From the NCBI GenBank assembly GCA_030593225.1, contig JAUVHP010000037.1:1-10397 (forward strand): a stretch of DNA of 10,397 nucleotides. Reading direction: 5' to 3'. Source of the stretch: an archaeon. GTDB lineage: Archaea; Nanobdellota; Nanobdellia; Pacearchaeales; GW2011-AR1. Below are positions 1-4,923 of this stretch, one piece after another. The stretch's first letter is position 1. Every line of letters starts with the position of its first letter. The position numbers and the translations under genes are program-made. The notes beneath the pieces were generated by a model. It saw only the letters and a program-made list of their open reading frames with translations. It had not been told where the DNA came from and searched no databases.

Positions 1-81
1 AAGATATTCCCCAGATTTAGAATTTTGATAAGATTTATATTTTTCAATCAATTCCTCTACTTGTTCTTTAAATGTTTTCAT
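1..81 (-). CDS. Partial hypothetical protein (N-terminus only)
   Basis: The reading frame opens at an ATG in the TAAAATGA junction context and stays open for 27 codons to the window edge, so only the N-terminus is visible. It begins MKTFKEQVEELIEKYKS and looks helical and charged. Its ATG overlaps the TGA of the upstream 36-aa membrane miniprotein by 4 nt (ATGA), which implies translational coupling in the same transcript. I do not recognise the family, and nothing can be said of function from 27 residues. Confidence 0.7.
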   Translation of the reverse strand, partial: MKTFKEQVEELIEKYKSYQNSKSGEYL

Positions 82-188
82 TTTAGTAATTCTACAATTT
101 TTATTGACAAAAATAATCCAAAAAAAATAACAATAGTAGTAAGGGAACAAATTAAAATTGTTATTATCATATAATCTTTTGATTTCAT
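78..188 (-). CDS. 36-aa single-pass membrane miniprotein
   Basis: The protein begins MKSKDYMIITILICSL and ends IKIVELLK. A short charged N-terminus is followed by one long hydrophobic stretch (about residues 7-32), so it is probably a single transmembrane helix inserted in the cell membrane. The start has the TAAAATG context, 1 nt after the TAA of the 100-aa gene. The stop is the TGA of an ATGA overlap with the next gene. Its length and MKS start match another 36-aa membrane miniprotein at 2060-2170, but the hydrophobic cores do not look closely alike. Function is unknown. It is real by gene packing and composition rather than by homology. Confidence 0.65.
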   Translation of the reverse strand: MKSKDYMIITILICSLTTIVIFFGLFLSIKIVELLK

Positions 189-189
189 T

Positions 190-492
190 TTATCCAAATA
201 ATTCTCTTATTTCTTTCATATTTAATTTTATGTATAAAGGATTTCTATTTATAATAAAAGAAAAGCATTTTTTTAAATTCTTATCTTCTTCACTTTCTTC
301 TGATGTGATTTTGTCTCTTTCTCTTACTAATCTTTTCAGTTTAGCAGAATCCTTTTCTTCTAATGCTTTATCTACTCTTTCCTTAAATCTTTCTAACTTT
401 TTTATTTGTTTTTCAGATAAAACGAAATAATAATCTTGTATAATTTCTTCTAACTTACACTTTTCATCTTCATCTATAAGCCCTTTAGCCAT
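190..492 (-). CDS. Hypothetical helical protein, 100 aa
   Basis: The protein is rich in Lys and Glu, with a long predicted helical or coiled-coil section around residues 25-75 (VLSEKQIKKLERFKERVDK and following). It has no signal peptide, cysteine cluster or known motif. It has one of the clearer ribosome binding sites in the window: AAGGAG lies about 8 nt upstream of the ATG. The start codon lies inside the last codons of the upstream two-helix membrane protein (8-nt overlap), so the two are probably coupled. I do not recognise it. A role in protein-protein contact is only a guess from the coiled-coil character. Confidence 0.75.
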   Translation of the reverse strand: MAKGLIDEDEKCKLEEIIQDYYFVLSEKQIKKLERFKERVDKALEEKDSAKLKRLVRERDKITSEESEEDKNLKKCFSFIINRNPLYIKLNMKEIRELFG

Positions 493-675
493 CTATATAC
501 TCCTTGAATAATAAAAATAATGTCATAATTGTTGCTGTTAATATCCCTCCGAACAGAAAAGCATTAAAAGATTTTGTTGAGAAGTCAGCAATATATCCAA
601 TATAGTAACTTGCCATTGTCCATGCCCATACAAATATAAGATAAAATAATACTAATTCCTTGTATGTTTTTCCAT
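485..675 (-). CDS. Two-helix membrane miniprotein, apparent frameshift near the start
   Basis: An open frame encodes KTYKELVLFYLIFVWAWTM, then a short polar loop, a second hydrophobic stretch (LFGGILTATIMTLFLLF) and EYIDG at the end: two transmembrane helices. The frame has no ATG before residue 21 of the intact version. An ATG in the window's standard TAAAATG context sits at 675 in the wrong frame and would read only 7 codons. One extra A in the A5 tract just after it would give a continuous 63-aa protein starting MEKTYKEL. This is therefore a real frameshift, a sequencing or assembly indel, a slippage site, or a shorter product starting at the ATG at 616 (43 aa). The gene overlaps the next one by 8 nt. 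Confidence 0.5.
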
Positions 676-676
676 T

Positions 677-856
677 TTAATAATCTAACTCCTGTCCACT
701 TAAACCAAAAATAACAATTTTTTTCTTATCATAACCAGTAAGTTCTGCTACTTCAAATCCAGAAAATAGAACATTTAATTCCTCATCACTACTTACAGTT
801 ACTTCTGCTTCTTGGTCAAATGTTTTTAAGTTTTCTATTAATTCTTTTACTTTCAT
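677..856 (-). CDS. Phage-type MKVKELI small protein, 59 aa (copy 1)
   Basis: It begins MKVKELIENLKTFDQEAEVTV. This matches a widespread class of small phage and prophage proteins of unknown function with an N-terminal pattern like MKVxELIExLKxLDPDAEV, followed by beta-strand residues (KKIVIFGLS near the end). The class resemblance comes from memory, not a search. The start has both a GAGG-type ribosome binding site and the TAAAATG context. It overlaps the upstream paralogue by ATGA. The two genes share 23 identical bases covering the start junction and the first codons, which suggests tandem duplication. Confidence 0.75.
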   Translation of the reverse strand: MKVKELIENLKTFDQEAEVTVSSDEELNVLFSGFEVAELTGYDKKKIVIFGLSGQELDY

Positions 857-1026
857 TTTAAAACCTCCAAGAATATTTCACCATCAACAACAATACAACT
901 TATATCTAATTCAAATATTTCTGTTGAATATCTTCCAAAATCTTCTTCTTCTTCTTTCAATCTTACTTTTATATTTGCTTTTGGATTAAAATTATTTAAC
1001 GATTTAATTAATTCTTTTACTTTCAT
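853..1026 (-). CDS. Phage-type MKVKELI small protein, 57 aa (copy 2)
   Basis: It begins MKVKELIKSLNNFNPKANIKV and ends in a hydrophobic strand (ISCIVVDGEIFLEVLK). It is the tandem paralogue of the 59-aa gene downstream: the first seven residues are identical and the layout is the same (helix, Asn/Asp-Pro-x-Ala turn, strand). An acidic run (EEEED) sits in the middle. It starts in the TAAAATG context 5 nt after the stop of the 85-aa zinc-ribbon gene. Its 3' end carries the GGAGG that serves the next start. The function of this protein class is unknown. Confidence 0.75.
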   Translation of the reverse strand: MKVKELIKSLNNFNPKANIKVRLKEEEEDFGRYSTEIFELDISCIVVDGEIFLEVLK

Positions 1027-1031
1027 TTTAT

Positions 1032-1289
1032 TTAATCCATAATGCCGAAATTATCCATTCCGCATTCACATTTCATTGGTTCTTCTTCTTGGAAATATTC
1101 TTTTCCACATTCATTACAAAAAAATGTTAGTTTGTTTTCATCTAATTTATCTAATATTTTTTCTCTTTGTTCTTTATTTCTATAAACTTTTAATAAATTC
1201 CTCATTTCAATAGCCAAAATATCATCTCTTATATTAAATAAATCGTGATTTTCAAATCTTTTATTTATTCTTTCAATTTCATTTATCAT
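1032..1289 (-). CDS. Zinc-ribbon protein, 85 aa
   Basis: An N-terminal helical part (MINEIERINKRFENHDLF, then ILAIEMRNLLKVYRNKEQRE) is followed by a C-terminal zinc ribbon with Cys58-x2-Cys61 and Cys74-x-Cys76 (FFCNECGK and MKCECGMDNFG). The frame is open upstream to an ATG at 1355, but that extension crosses the promoter-like TATA element and the 11-bp repeats. The ATG at 1289 follows the TATA element at the distance expected for a nearly leaderless mRNA, so I chose it. It is the first gene after the internal promoter. It probably binds nucleic acid or protein through the ribbon, with no specific role inferable. Confidence 0.75.
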   Translation of the reverse strand: MINEIERINKRFENHDLFNIRDDILAIEMRNLLKVYRNKEQREKILDKLDENKLTFFCNECGKEYFQEEEPMKCECGMDNFGIMD

Positions 1290-1320
1290 TTTTATTTCCA
1301 GATACAAAAAAATCAAGGGC

Positions 1321-1340
1321 ATATATAAATAAGCAAAAAA
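1321..1340 (-). promoter_or_regulatory. Internal promoter, TATA-type, shared 20-mer
   Basis: On the plus strand the sequence reads ATATATAAATAAGCAAAAAA. The minus strand therefore carries T-rich sequence, GCTTA, then TTTATATAT, like an archaeal TATA box. Transcription would start about 25 bases on (about 1298-1300), just before the ATG at 1289. The same 20-mer with one mismatch recurs at 8160-8179 in the other gene-free gap, which supports it as a functional promoter module. No good sigma-70 pair fits here. Confidence 0.5.
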
Positions 1341-1355
1341 AGGATATTTTCCCAA

Positions 1356-1380
1356 TTTAGCCGTTAGCGTTTAGCCGTTA
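1356..1380. repeat. Paired 11-bp direct repeat upstream of the internal promoter
   Basis: TTTAGCCGTTA occurs at 1356-1366 and again at 1370-1380, separated by 3 bp (14-bp period). The second copy contains the stop codon of the 54-aa gene. Two tandem GC-richer half-sites placed directly upstream of the TATA-like element at 1321-1340 suit a binding site for an activator or repressor. This role is inference. Confidence 0.5.
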
Positions 1381-1542
1381 TTTTAATTTCTCCAATATTT
1401 CTTTAAGTTCTTTATTATGTAATTCGTAATGTTCTTTTTCATCATCTCTTATAAATCTTATATAATCTGTATTACTACTTATCTCATTCTCAATAAGACA
1501 AATTAATGTTTTTTTCTCGTTTTCGTTTATTTCTAATTTCAT
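1378..1542 (-). CDS. Small phage-like helical protein, 54 aa
   Basis: It begins MKLEINENEKKTLICLIENEI and ends HNKELKEILEKLK, predicted as two helices. It resembles the common small phage proteins that start MKxELTExExxxLIxxLE, which have no known function. That resemblance is from memory. The frame is open to an ATG at 1563, but the ATG at 1542 forms an ATGA overlap with the upstream stop, matching the rule in this window. It is the last gene of the long run that begins at 7685. The 11-bp repeats and the next promoter follow its stop. Confidence 0.7.
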   Translation of the reverse strand: MKLEINENEKKTLICLIENEISSNTDYIRFIRDDEKEHYELHNKELKEILEKLK

Positions 1543-1934
1543 TTTTTCAACTCTTTTAACCAACGATAATCTATAAGTAAGTGAGTTGGTTTTCGTGTAA
1601 ATAATCTTTTGAAAAAACTAATTCTTTTATAACATTTATTTAATCTTTCTTTTATTTTGTTTATATTATCGTCATTAGTTTTTATCAATAAAATATTAGT
1701 ATTATATGCCTTGTATTCAGAAGCAATTATAATTTCATCATCATATAAATTAAATAAATCACTTAAATCATAGTTGTCTATAAAATCCCTTTCAATTACA
1801 GTGCTCCCGAAGTAACGCAATAAAAATAAACCATCATTAGTAGTTTCACTTTTAAGAATATCTTTATTACTTAAACCTGTTAATTCAAAAATATTTCTCT
1901 GATTTATTATAATTTTTCTGTATTTCTGTTTCAT
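1539..1934 (-). CDS. Hypothetical protein, 131 aa
   Basis: It begins MKQKYRKIIINQRNIFELTG and has mixed alpha/beta character. A central segment (DLFNLYDDEIIIASEYKAYN) precedes a basic C-terminal third (NKCYKRISFFKRLFTRKPTH), which could contact nucleic acid or membrane phosphates. The frame is open further upstream to 2009, but the ATG at 1934 has the TAAAATG context 1 nt after the 40-aa gene's stop, so I use it. It has no cysteine cluster and no known domain. Confidence 0.7.
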   Translation of the reverse strand: MKQKYRKIIINQRNIFELTGLSNKDILKSETTNDGLFLLRYFGSTVIERDFIDNYDLSDLFNLYDDEIIIASEYKAYNTNILLIKTNDDNINKIKERLNKCYKRISFFKRLFTRKPTHLLIDYRWLKELKK

Positions 1935-1935
1935 T

Positions 1936-2058
1936 TTAAAAATTATGTTCATCGCATTGGATTCTTTTATCAAACCAAGCATTTTTTGGTGATTGATTAT
2001 CTCTTTCACTAGTTTCTTTATCTGTTTCTTCTATTTTTTCTTTATTCACTTTTTTCAT
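1936..2058 (-). CDS. Hypothetical protein, 40 aa, very polar
   Basis: It begins MKKVNKEKIEETDKETSERD and ends AWFDKRIQCDEHNF. The first half is highly charged and probably disordered. The tail has a single Cys and His. Both boundaries use the standard TAAAATG junction with a 1-nt gap on each side, which is the main support for a gene this short. Family and function are unknown. Confidence 0.55.
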   Translation of the reverse strand: MKKVNKEKIEETDKETSERDNQSPKNAWFDKRIQCDEHNF

Positions 2059-2059
2059 T

Positions 2060-2170
2060 TTAAAAAAACATCCTATAAGCACCAATACTTCCTAATATTA
2101 GGATTATTATAAATAAAACAAATTCTGTTTTATTGGTGAATATTTTTAAATATATTTTATCTGATTTCAT
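2060..2170 (-). CDS. 36-aa single-pass membrane miniprotein
   Basis: It begins MKSDKIYLKIFTNKTEF, followed by one hydrophobic segment (VLFIIILILGSIGAY) and the end RMFF. It is probably a single transmembrane helix with a basic N-terminal part in the cytoplasm. It starts in the TAAAATG context and stops 1 nt before the next start. It has the same length and MKS start as the miniprotein at 78-188. Function is unknown. Confidence 0.6.
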   Translation of the reverse strand: MKSDKIYLKIFTNKTEFVLFIIILILGSIGAYRMFF

Positions 2171-2182
2171 TTTAAATTTTCT

Positions 2183-2311
2183 TTAATCTCTGTTATCAAA
2201 TTTGCCACACTCTTCATTTAAACAAACATCACTATTTAATTCTATTAACATATCAATTAATTCCTCTTTAGTTTTTTTCTCTAAATCTTTTCTTTGTAAA
2301 TGTTCTGTCAT
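2183..2311 (-). CDS. Hypothetical protein, 42 aa
   Basis: It begins MTEHLQRKDLEKKTKEELID, continues with a helix (MLIELNSDVCLN) and ends EECGKFDNRD. The two cysteines (Cys32 and Cys37) are too few for a zinc ribbon by themselves. The start uses TAAAATG 1 nt after the two-helix membrane gene. It is followed by a 12-nt gap before the next start, looser than most junctions here. It is likely a real coupled gene of unknown role. Confidence 0.6.
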   Translation of the reverse strand: MTEHLQRKDLEKKTKEELIDMLIELNSDVCLNEECGKFDNRD

Positions 2312-2312
2312 T

Positions 2313-2495
2313 TTAATTATTTATCTGTAGAAATGTGAGTGTAAATATAAATCCTACTATAAATAGGAATAGTCCTATACCCAACATTAATTTATAATCA
2401 TCGTGTCCAATATGTTCCTGTATAGCACCTATAATAGTCATTATGACTCCAATAAAACAAATAAACCACGAAATAATAGAACATTTATTTTTCAT
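2313..2495 (-). CDS. Two-helix membrane protein, 60 aa
   Basis: Two hydrophobic helices (about residues 7-24, SIISWFICFIGVIMTIIGA, and 37-56, LMLGIGLFLFIVGFIFTLTF) flank a short polar loop with QEHIGHDD, forming a helical hairpin in the membrane. The start overlaps the stop of the 141-aa zinc protein as ATGA. Small two-helix proteins in mobile elements include holin-like and immunity proteins, but nothing here distinguishes those options, so I make no functional call. Confidence 0.7.
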   Translation of the reverse strand: MKNKCSIISWFICFIGVIMTIIGAIQEHIGHDDYKLMLGIGLFLFIVGFIFTLTFLQINN

Positions 2496-2917
2496 TTTAA
2501 TTTATTAGCAATACTTACTTTTTTATTTAATTCTTCAGCATCCTTTTTATATTTTAAACTACCATCTTTTTTCAATAATCCAATATGTTTTAACACTGTC
2601 TCTTCAACAAAACAAATCCTCTTTTTTAGAATATCTGCTAATAATTTTTTATCATTAATAAAACCACTAACAGCTTCTTCTTTAACACCAACAATTTGTC
2701 CTGTTCTATAAGGATTATCTCCACTCTCTCCGTCTCTTACTGCTATAAATAAAACTCCTAATTCCATAACATTTTTACATGTATCGCAAGGTTCTTTATT
2801 ATAAACTGCATTTCTTGGTAAGGTATTTTGTAATCTTTTATCTAACATAATACCTTTTTCTTTTCCACAAAAAAAGCAATTCTCCATACCTACATGGCTT
2901 TTATCTTCTTCTATCAT
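2492..2917 (-). CDS. Phage-type four-cysteine zinc protein, 141 aa
   Basis: Two CxxC pairs (Cys14/Cys17 in NCFFCGK and Cys44/Cys47 in EPCDTCK) surround a conserved-looking core, GIMLDKRLQNTLPRNAVYNK. After them come GVLFIAVRDGE, NPYRTGQ and VKEEAV, then a helical tail. I recognise this arrangement as a small protein recurring in phage and mobile-element genomes, usually annotated hypothetical. The recall is from memory. The zinc site is probably structural. The start uses TAAAATGA. A second ATG at residue 11 is possible but less likely. The 3' end overlaps the next gene as ATGA. Confidence 0.8.
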   Translation of the reverse strand: MIEEDKSHVGMENCFFCGKEKGIMLDKRLQNTLPRNAVYNKEPCDTCKNVMELGVLFIAVRDGESGDNPYRTGQIVGVKEEAVSGFINDKKLLADILKKRICFVEETVLKHIGLLKKDGSLKYKKDAEELNKKVSIANKLK

Positions 2918-2918
2918 T

Positions 2919-3095
2919 TTAATTAAAACCTACATTCTTATTTAATTTTAGTATTTCTTTTAAACTTTCTTTTTTCATCTTAATAGTTTTAAGCCCTTCT
3001 TTAGTGAAGAAGTCAAGATAAATAAAATTATCTATCTCTGTTTTTTGTATTCTTAAAATTAATCCTCTTTCTAAATCTAATAGTTTTGTTTTCAT
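2919..3095 (-). CDS. Hypothetical protein, 58 aa
   Basis: It begins MKTKLLDLERGLILRIQKTE, passes through a strand-like section (DNFIYLDFFTKEG) and ends in a basic helix (MKKESLKEILKLNKNVGFN). A small beta-sheet plus helix fold is plausible. It starts in the TAAAATGA overlap with the 25-aa mini-ORF and ends 1 nt before the 141-aa gene. It has no recognisable family. Confidence 0.65.
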   Translation of the reverse strand: MKTKLLDLERGLILRIQKTEIDNFIYLDFFTKEGLKTIKMKKESLKEILKLNKNVGFN

Positions 3096-3147
3096 TTTAA
3101 TTTCCTCAATTTTTCTAAAAATATCTCATAATTTTCTCCAAACTCTT
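3090..3147. repeat. 58-bp direct repeat, copy A
   Basis: It is identical to 3325-3382 over 58 bp (235-bp offset). It covers the TAAAATG junction and the last codons of the 25-aa mini-ORF. The unit between the two copies carries the 54-aa gene at 3166-3330. Confidence 0.9.
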
Positions 3148-3169
3148 TTTCACATTCAACACACCTCAT
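3092..3169 (-). CDS. 25-aa mini-ORF: CxxC head fused to a duplicated tail
   Basis: It begins MRCVECEKE, and residues 8-25 (EKEFGENYEIFLEKLRKLK region) repeat the C-terminus of the 108-aa zinc-ribbon protein at 3327-3653. The shared part lies in an exact 58-bp DNA repeat (3090-3147 and 3325-3382). The ORF is bounded on both sides by standard TAAAATGA overlaps. With only one CxxC pair it cannot form a ribbon alone, though it could pair with itself. It may be translated, or it may be the debris of a tail duplication with part of a different zinc protein fused in front. Confidence 0.45.
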   Translation of the reverse strand: MRCVECEKEFGENYEIFLEKLRKLK

Positions 3170-3330
3170 TTTAATATTACAGGTTTATAACGAGGATTCA
3201 TGACCATAATCAAATCTTGGATAATATGTTTTAGTTCAGATAAATTATCTTTCATACCGTCTTGTAACAATTCTGCTACTTTAAGTTCTCTTAATTTTTC
3301 ACTAAATTTTTTTATTTCTTCTTGTTTCAT
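3166..3330 (-). CDS. Hypothetical helical protein, 54 aa, flanked by the 58-bp repeats
   Basis: It begins MKQEEIKKFSEKLRELKVAE, has a second helix (NLSELKHIIQDLIMVM) and ends NPRYKPVILK. It is probably a two-helix hairpin. Both ends use the standard ATGA overlap. It sits between two identical 58-bp segments derived from the tail of the upstream gene, as if it were inserted together with a duplicated tail. The family is unknown. Confidence 0.65.
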   Translation of the reverse strand: MKQEEIKKFSEKLRELKVAELLQDGMKDNLSELKHIIQDLIMVMNPRYKPVILK

Positions 3331-3382
3331 TTTAATTTCCTCAATTTTTCTAAAAATATCTCATAATTTTCTCCAAACTCTT
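3325..3382. repeat. 58-bp direct repeat, copy B
   Basis: This copy lies at the 3' end of the 108-aa zinc-ribbon gene and encodes its last residues (FGENYEIFLEKLRKLK) plus the stop/start junction. It is identical to copy A at 3090-3147. Confidence 0.9.
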
Positions 3383-3653
3383 CATATTCTTCTTCCATAA
3401 ATGGTGGAGATATATTTTTAATATTTCTATAAAAATCTTTTAATAAATTTCTTAATTGGTTTATATGTATCTTTACTATTTCTTTTTTTATTGGGGCGAC
3501 TATTGCTCCACTAAGATACATATTCTTTTCTGCTTCCATTAAATCACATTCAAATCCACAAGTCCAACATCTAAATAAGAAATTACCTTCAAATCTAACT
3601 TCTTTCCCTGTTACATCTAATGTGTGTTTATTACATTTTGGGCAGTCTCTCAT
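3327..3653 (-). CDS. Zinc-ribbon protein, 108 aa
   Basis: An N-terminal zinc ribbon has Cys4-x2-Cys7 (MRDCPKCNKH) and Cys29-x2-Cys32 (FRCWTCGFECDL), with an extra Cys36. Beta-strand spacing between the pairs (LDVTGKEVRFEGNFLF) is typical of treble-clef or ribbon folds. After it comes a helical region (HINQLRNLLKDFYRNI) and an acidic, then basic, tail that is duplicated in the 25-aa mini-ORF. It starts with an ATGA overlap after another zinc ribbon, so two zinc proteins are translated in series. It probably binds nucleic acid or a partner protein. No exact family is known to me. Confidence 0.75.
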   Translation of the reverse strand: MRDCPKCNKHTLDVTGKEVRFEGNFLFRCWTCGFECDLMEAEKNMYLSGAIVAPIKKEIVKIHINQLRNLLKDFYRNIKNISPPFMEEEYEEFGENYEIFLEKLRKLK

Positions 3654-3823
3654 TTTACCAACTCCATACTGTCGCTTTCTACAAGTTCACTTTGAGTTTT
3701 AAATTCTATCTTTCTACAAAAATCATTTTTGCAATTATCACAATAATACATTTCTTTAACCCCTTCTTGCCTACTATCTGTATTTGTTAATTCCATGAAA
3801 TTACCACATTCTGGACAATTCAT
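3650..3823 (-). CDS. Zinc-ribbon miniprotein, 57 aa
   Basis: Cys3-x2-Cys6 (MNCPECGNF) and Cys28-x2-Cys31 (YYCDNCKNDFC) form a compact zinc ribbon, with a fifth Cys at 36. The tail is polar. It is preceded by a clear AGGAG ribosome binding site that belongs to the 63-bp repeat, the same site that precedes the protease gene. The start overlaps the stop of a 14-codon remnant ORF. It ends with an ATGA overlap into the 108-aa zinc-ribbon gene. Confidence 0.7.
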   Translation of the reverse strand: MNCPECGNFMELTNTDSRQEGVKEMYYCDNCKNDFCRKIEFKTQSELVESDSMELVK

Positions 3824-3864
3824 TCTATTTCTCCTAACTCTCCTTCAAGTTCTTTAATTTTCAT
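3820..3864 (-). pseudogene. 14-codon remnant: duplicated tail of the 81-aa gene
   Basis: MKIKELEGELGEIE matches the end of the 81-aa protein at 4678-4923 (MKIKELEKELGEIE) with one change. It lies entirely in the 63-bp repeat. It has its own TAAAATG start and an ATGA overlap with the next gene, so it may be translated as a coupling leader. Its origin looks like a duplicated gene end. Confidence 0.5.
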
Positions 3865-3883
3865 TTTAATTTTCTTAATCTTT
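3821..3883. repeat. 63-bp direct repeat, copy A (downstream of the protease gene)
   Basis: It matches 4679-4741 at 60 of 63 positions (858-bp offset). The three mismatches are all C/T. It contains a TAAAATG junction, an AGGAG ribosome binding site and the terminal codons of the 81-aa family. The two copies lie on either side of the metzincin gene and overlap its stop and start codons. Confidence 0.9.
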
Positions 3884-4681
3884 CTTTTTCCACCCGATTT
3901 CTTCAGCTGTCGGTTCTGAGACAATTATTTCTTTTTCAAGGAGGTTTCCTGAAAGGAACTGCCCCTGATAGAATATTGTTTTAGTGTTAGTACTTTTCAT
4001 AATATCATTGTAATCATATATGTCATCTTTATCAAAATCCCCATATTTGTCTATCGCCCCAAGTAGGTGTGCAAACTCATGTGCATATGCTTTATTCATA
4101 ATTTTTGAAATAGATTTTATATAAAATAAATCTATCGGATAAGGATTCCTAACAAAAAAAGCACTTAAATCTTGTCTTGCAATCCCTCTAAATTTATCTC
4201 TTTCAGAATTTGAATCTCTATATAAAATTGATACAAAATCATAATCATTTGTTTCTGGATAGTTCTTTGATAAATATTTCACAAATCTTTCTAAATCAAT
4301 AGAATTCTTATCATCTGTAATATATTCTTGAGGGACTTTTATTTGTTGTGAATATAAAGAAAGTGGAATATCTATGCTTTGATTATATTTTTGTGCTTCT
4401 TTTTTATACCAATCTTCAATAGATAAATTATAATTATTTAGTTCTTCATAACCAAGTCTTTTAGCACCGATTGTTAATTCCTCAAATCTTTCTAACATTT
4501 CAGAATTTTGTAATTTATTTTCTTCTGTTTCATAAGCAAAAATTACAATCCCCGGATAATGTCCATCTCTTTCCATATAATTTGTTCTGCGTATATCTTT
4601 ACAAGAGATATTTGAAAATGTTAATATTCCGATTGTTGCACAAGTAACAATCCCATTTATTATTTTATCTAATGTTTTCAT
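3875..4681 (-). CDS. Predicted exported metzincin-type zinc metalloprotease, 268 aa
   Basis: The active-site motif HEFAHLLGAID (residues 201-211) fits the metzincin pattern HExxHxxGxxD: His201, His205 and Asp211 as zinc ligands, Glu202 as general base, and Gly208 at the turn. A Met-turn candidate, NDIMKS (Met228), follows 17 residues later. The N-terminus has a basic start, a hydrophobic segment (residues 8-22) and Cys27, so it is probably exported or membrane-anchored; the lipobox is poor. The catalytic domain is C-terminal. The family is otherwise unassigned. The start has a strong AGGAG site at good spacing and overlaps the upstream TGA. The gene is flanked by 63-bp direct repeats, consistent with acquired cargo. 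It may degrade host-surface or competitor proteins (inference). Confidence 0.8.
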   Translation of the reverse strand: MKTLDKIINGIVTCATIGILTFSNISCKDIRRTNYMERDGHYPGIVIFAYETEENKLQNSEMLERFEELTIGAKRLGYEELNNYNLSIEDWYKKEAQKYNQSIDIPLSLYSQQIKVPQEYITDDKNSIDLERFVKYLSKNYPETNDYDFVSILYRDSNSERDKFRGIARQDLSAFFVRNPYPIDLFYIKSISKIMNKAYAHEFAHLLGAIDKYGDFDKDDIYDYNDIMKSTNTKTIFYQGQFLSGNLLEKEIIVSEPTAEEIGWKKKD

Positions 4682-4923
4682 TCTATTTCTCCTAATTCTT
4701 TTTCAAGTTCTTTAATTTTCATTTTAATTTTCTTAATCTTTTCTTGCTTAATTTGTCTTTCTTTATTTATAACTGCACTTTCACAGGGATTTTTTGATTG
4801 ACCTTTAAAGTATTGTTGCATAACTGGACATTCATCACATCTACCAAAAACCCTTAAAGGATTAAGACACATCCTTTTATTGCCTTGTTTAAGTTCGCCA
4901 ATAGTAATTGATTTACATTTCAT
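4678..4923 (-). CDS. Cysteine-rich protein with coiled-coil tail, 81 aa
   Basis: Five cysteines lie in the first 50 residues (Cys3, 19, 29, 32 and 47). They include GRCDECPVM and NPCESAV, with spacing compatible with a zinc site and less obviously with an iron-sulfur site. The C-terminal 30 residues are a Lys/Glu heptad-like helix (KIKKIKMKIKELEKELGEIE) whose last 14 residues are duplicated after the protease gene. The start is TAAAATGA, overlapping the stop of the 41-aa zinc protein. It ends by ATGA overlap into the protease gene. The family is unknown. Confidence 0.7.
   Translation of the reverse strand: MKCKSITIGELKQGNKRMCLNPLRVFGRCDECPVMQQYFKGQSKNPCESAVINKERQIKQEKIKKIKMKIKELEKELGEIE
4679..4741. 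repeat. 63-bp direct repeat, copy B (upstream of the protease gene)
   Basis: This copy is the 3' end of the 81-aa gene plus the protease start codon and its ribosome binding site. It shares 60 of 63 bases with 3821-3883. It is probably the parental copy, because here the coding sequence belongs to a complete gene. Confidence 0.9.

Noticed and set aside
158..430. Plus-strand open frames such as 158-430, 2403-2711, 4908-5159 and 8654-9106
   Set aside because: They lie antisense to better-supported minus-strand genes, have low-complexity Ser/Phe/Leu/Ile content typical of the reverse complement of Lys/Glu-rich genes, and lack start signals and gene-like neighbours.
1032..1355. Longer 107-aa form of the zinc-ribbon protein
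   Set aside because: The extra 22 residues are encoded by the TATA-like promoter element and flank; the ATG at 1289 suits the promoter.
3875..4681. Lipoprotein call for the metzincin
   Set aside because: Cys27 follows a hydrophobic segment, but NISC is a poor lipobox match, so I leave it as exported or anchored.
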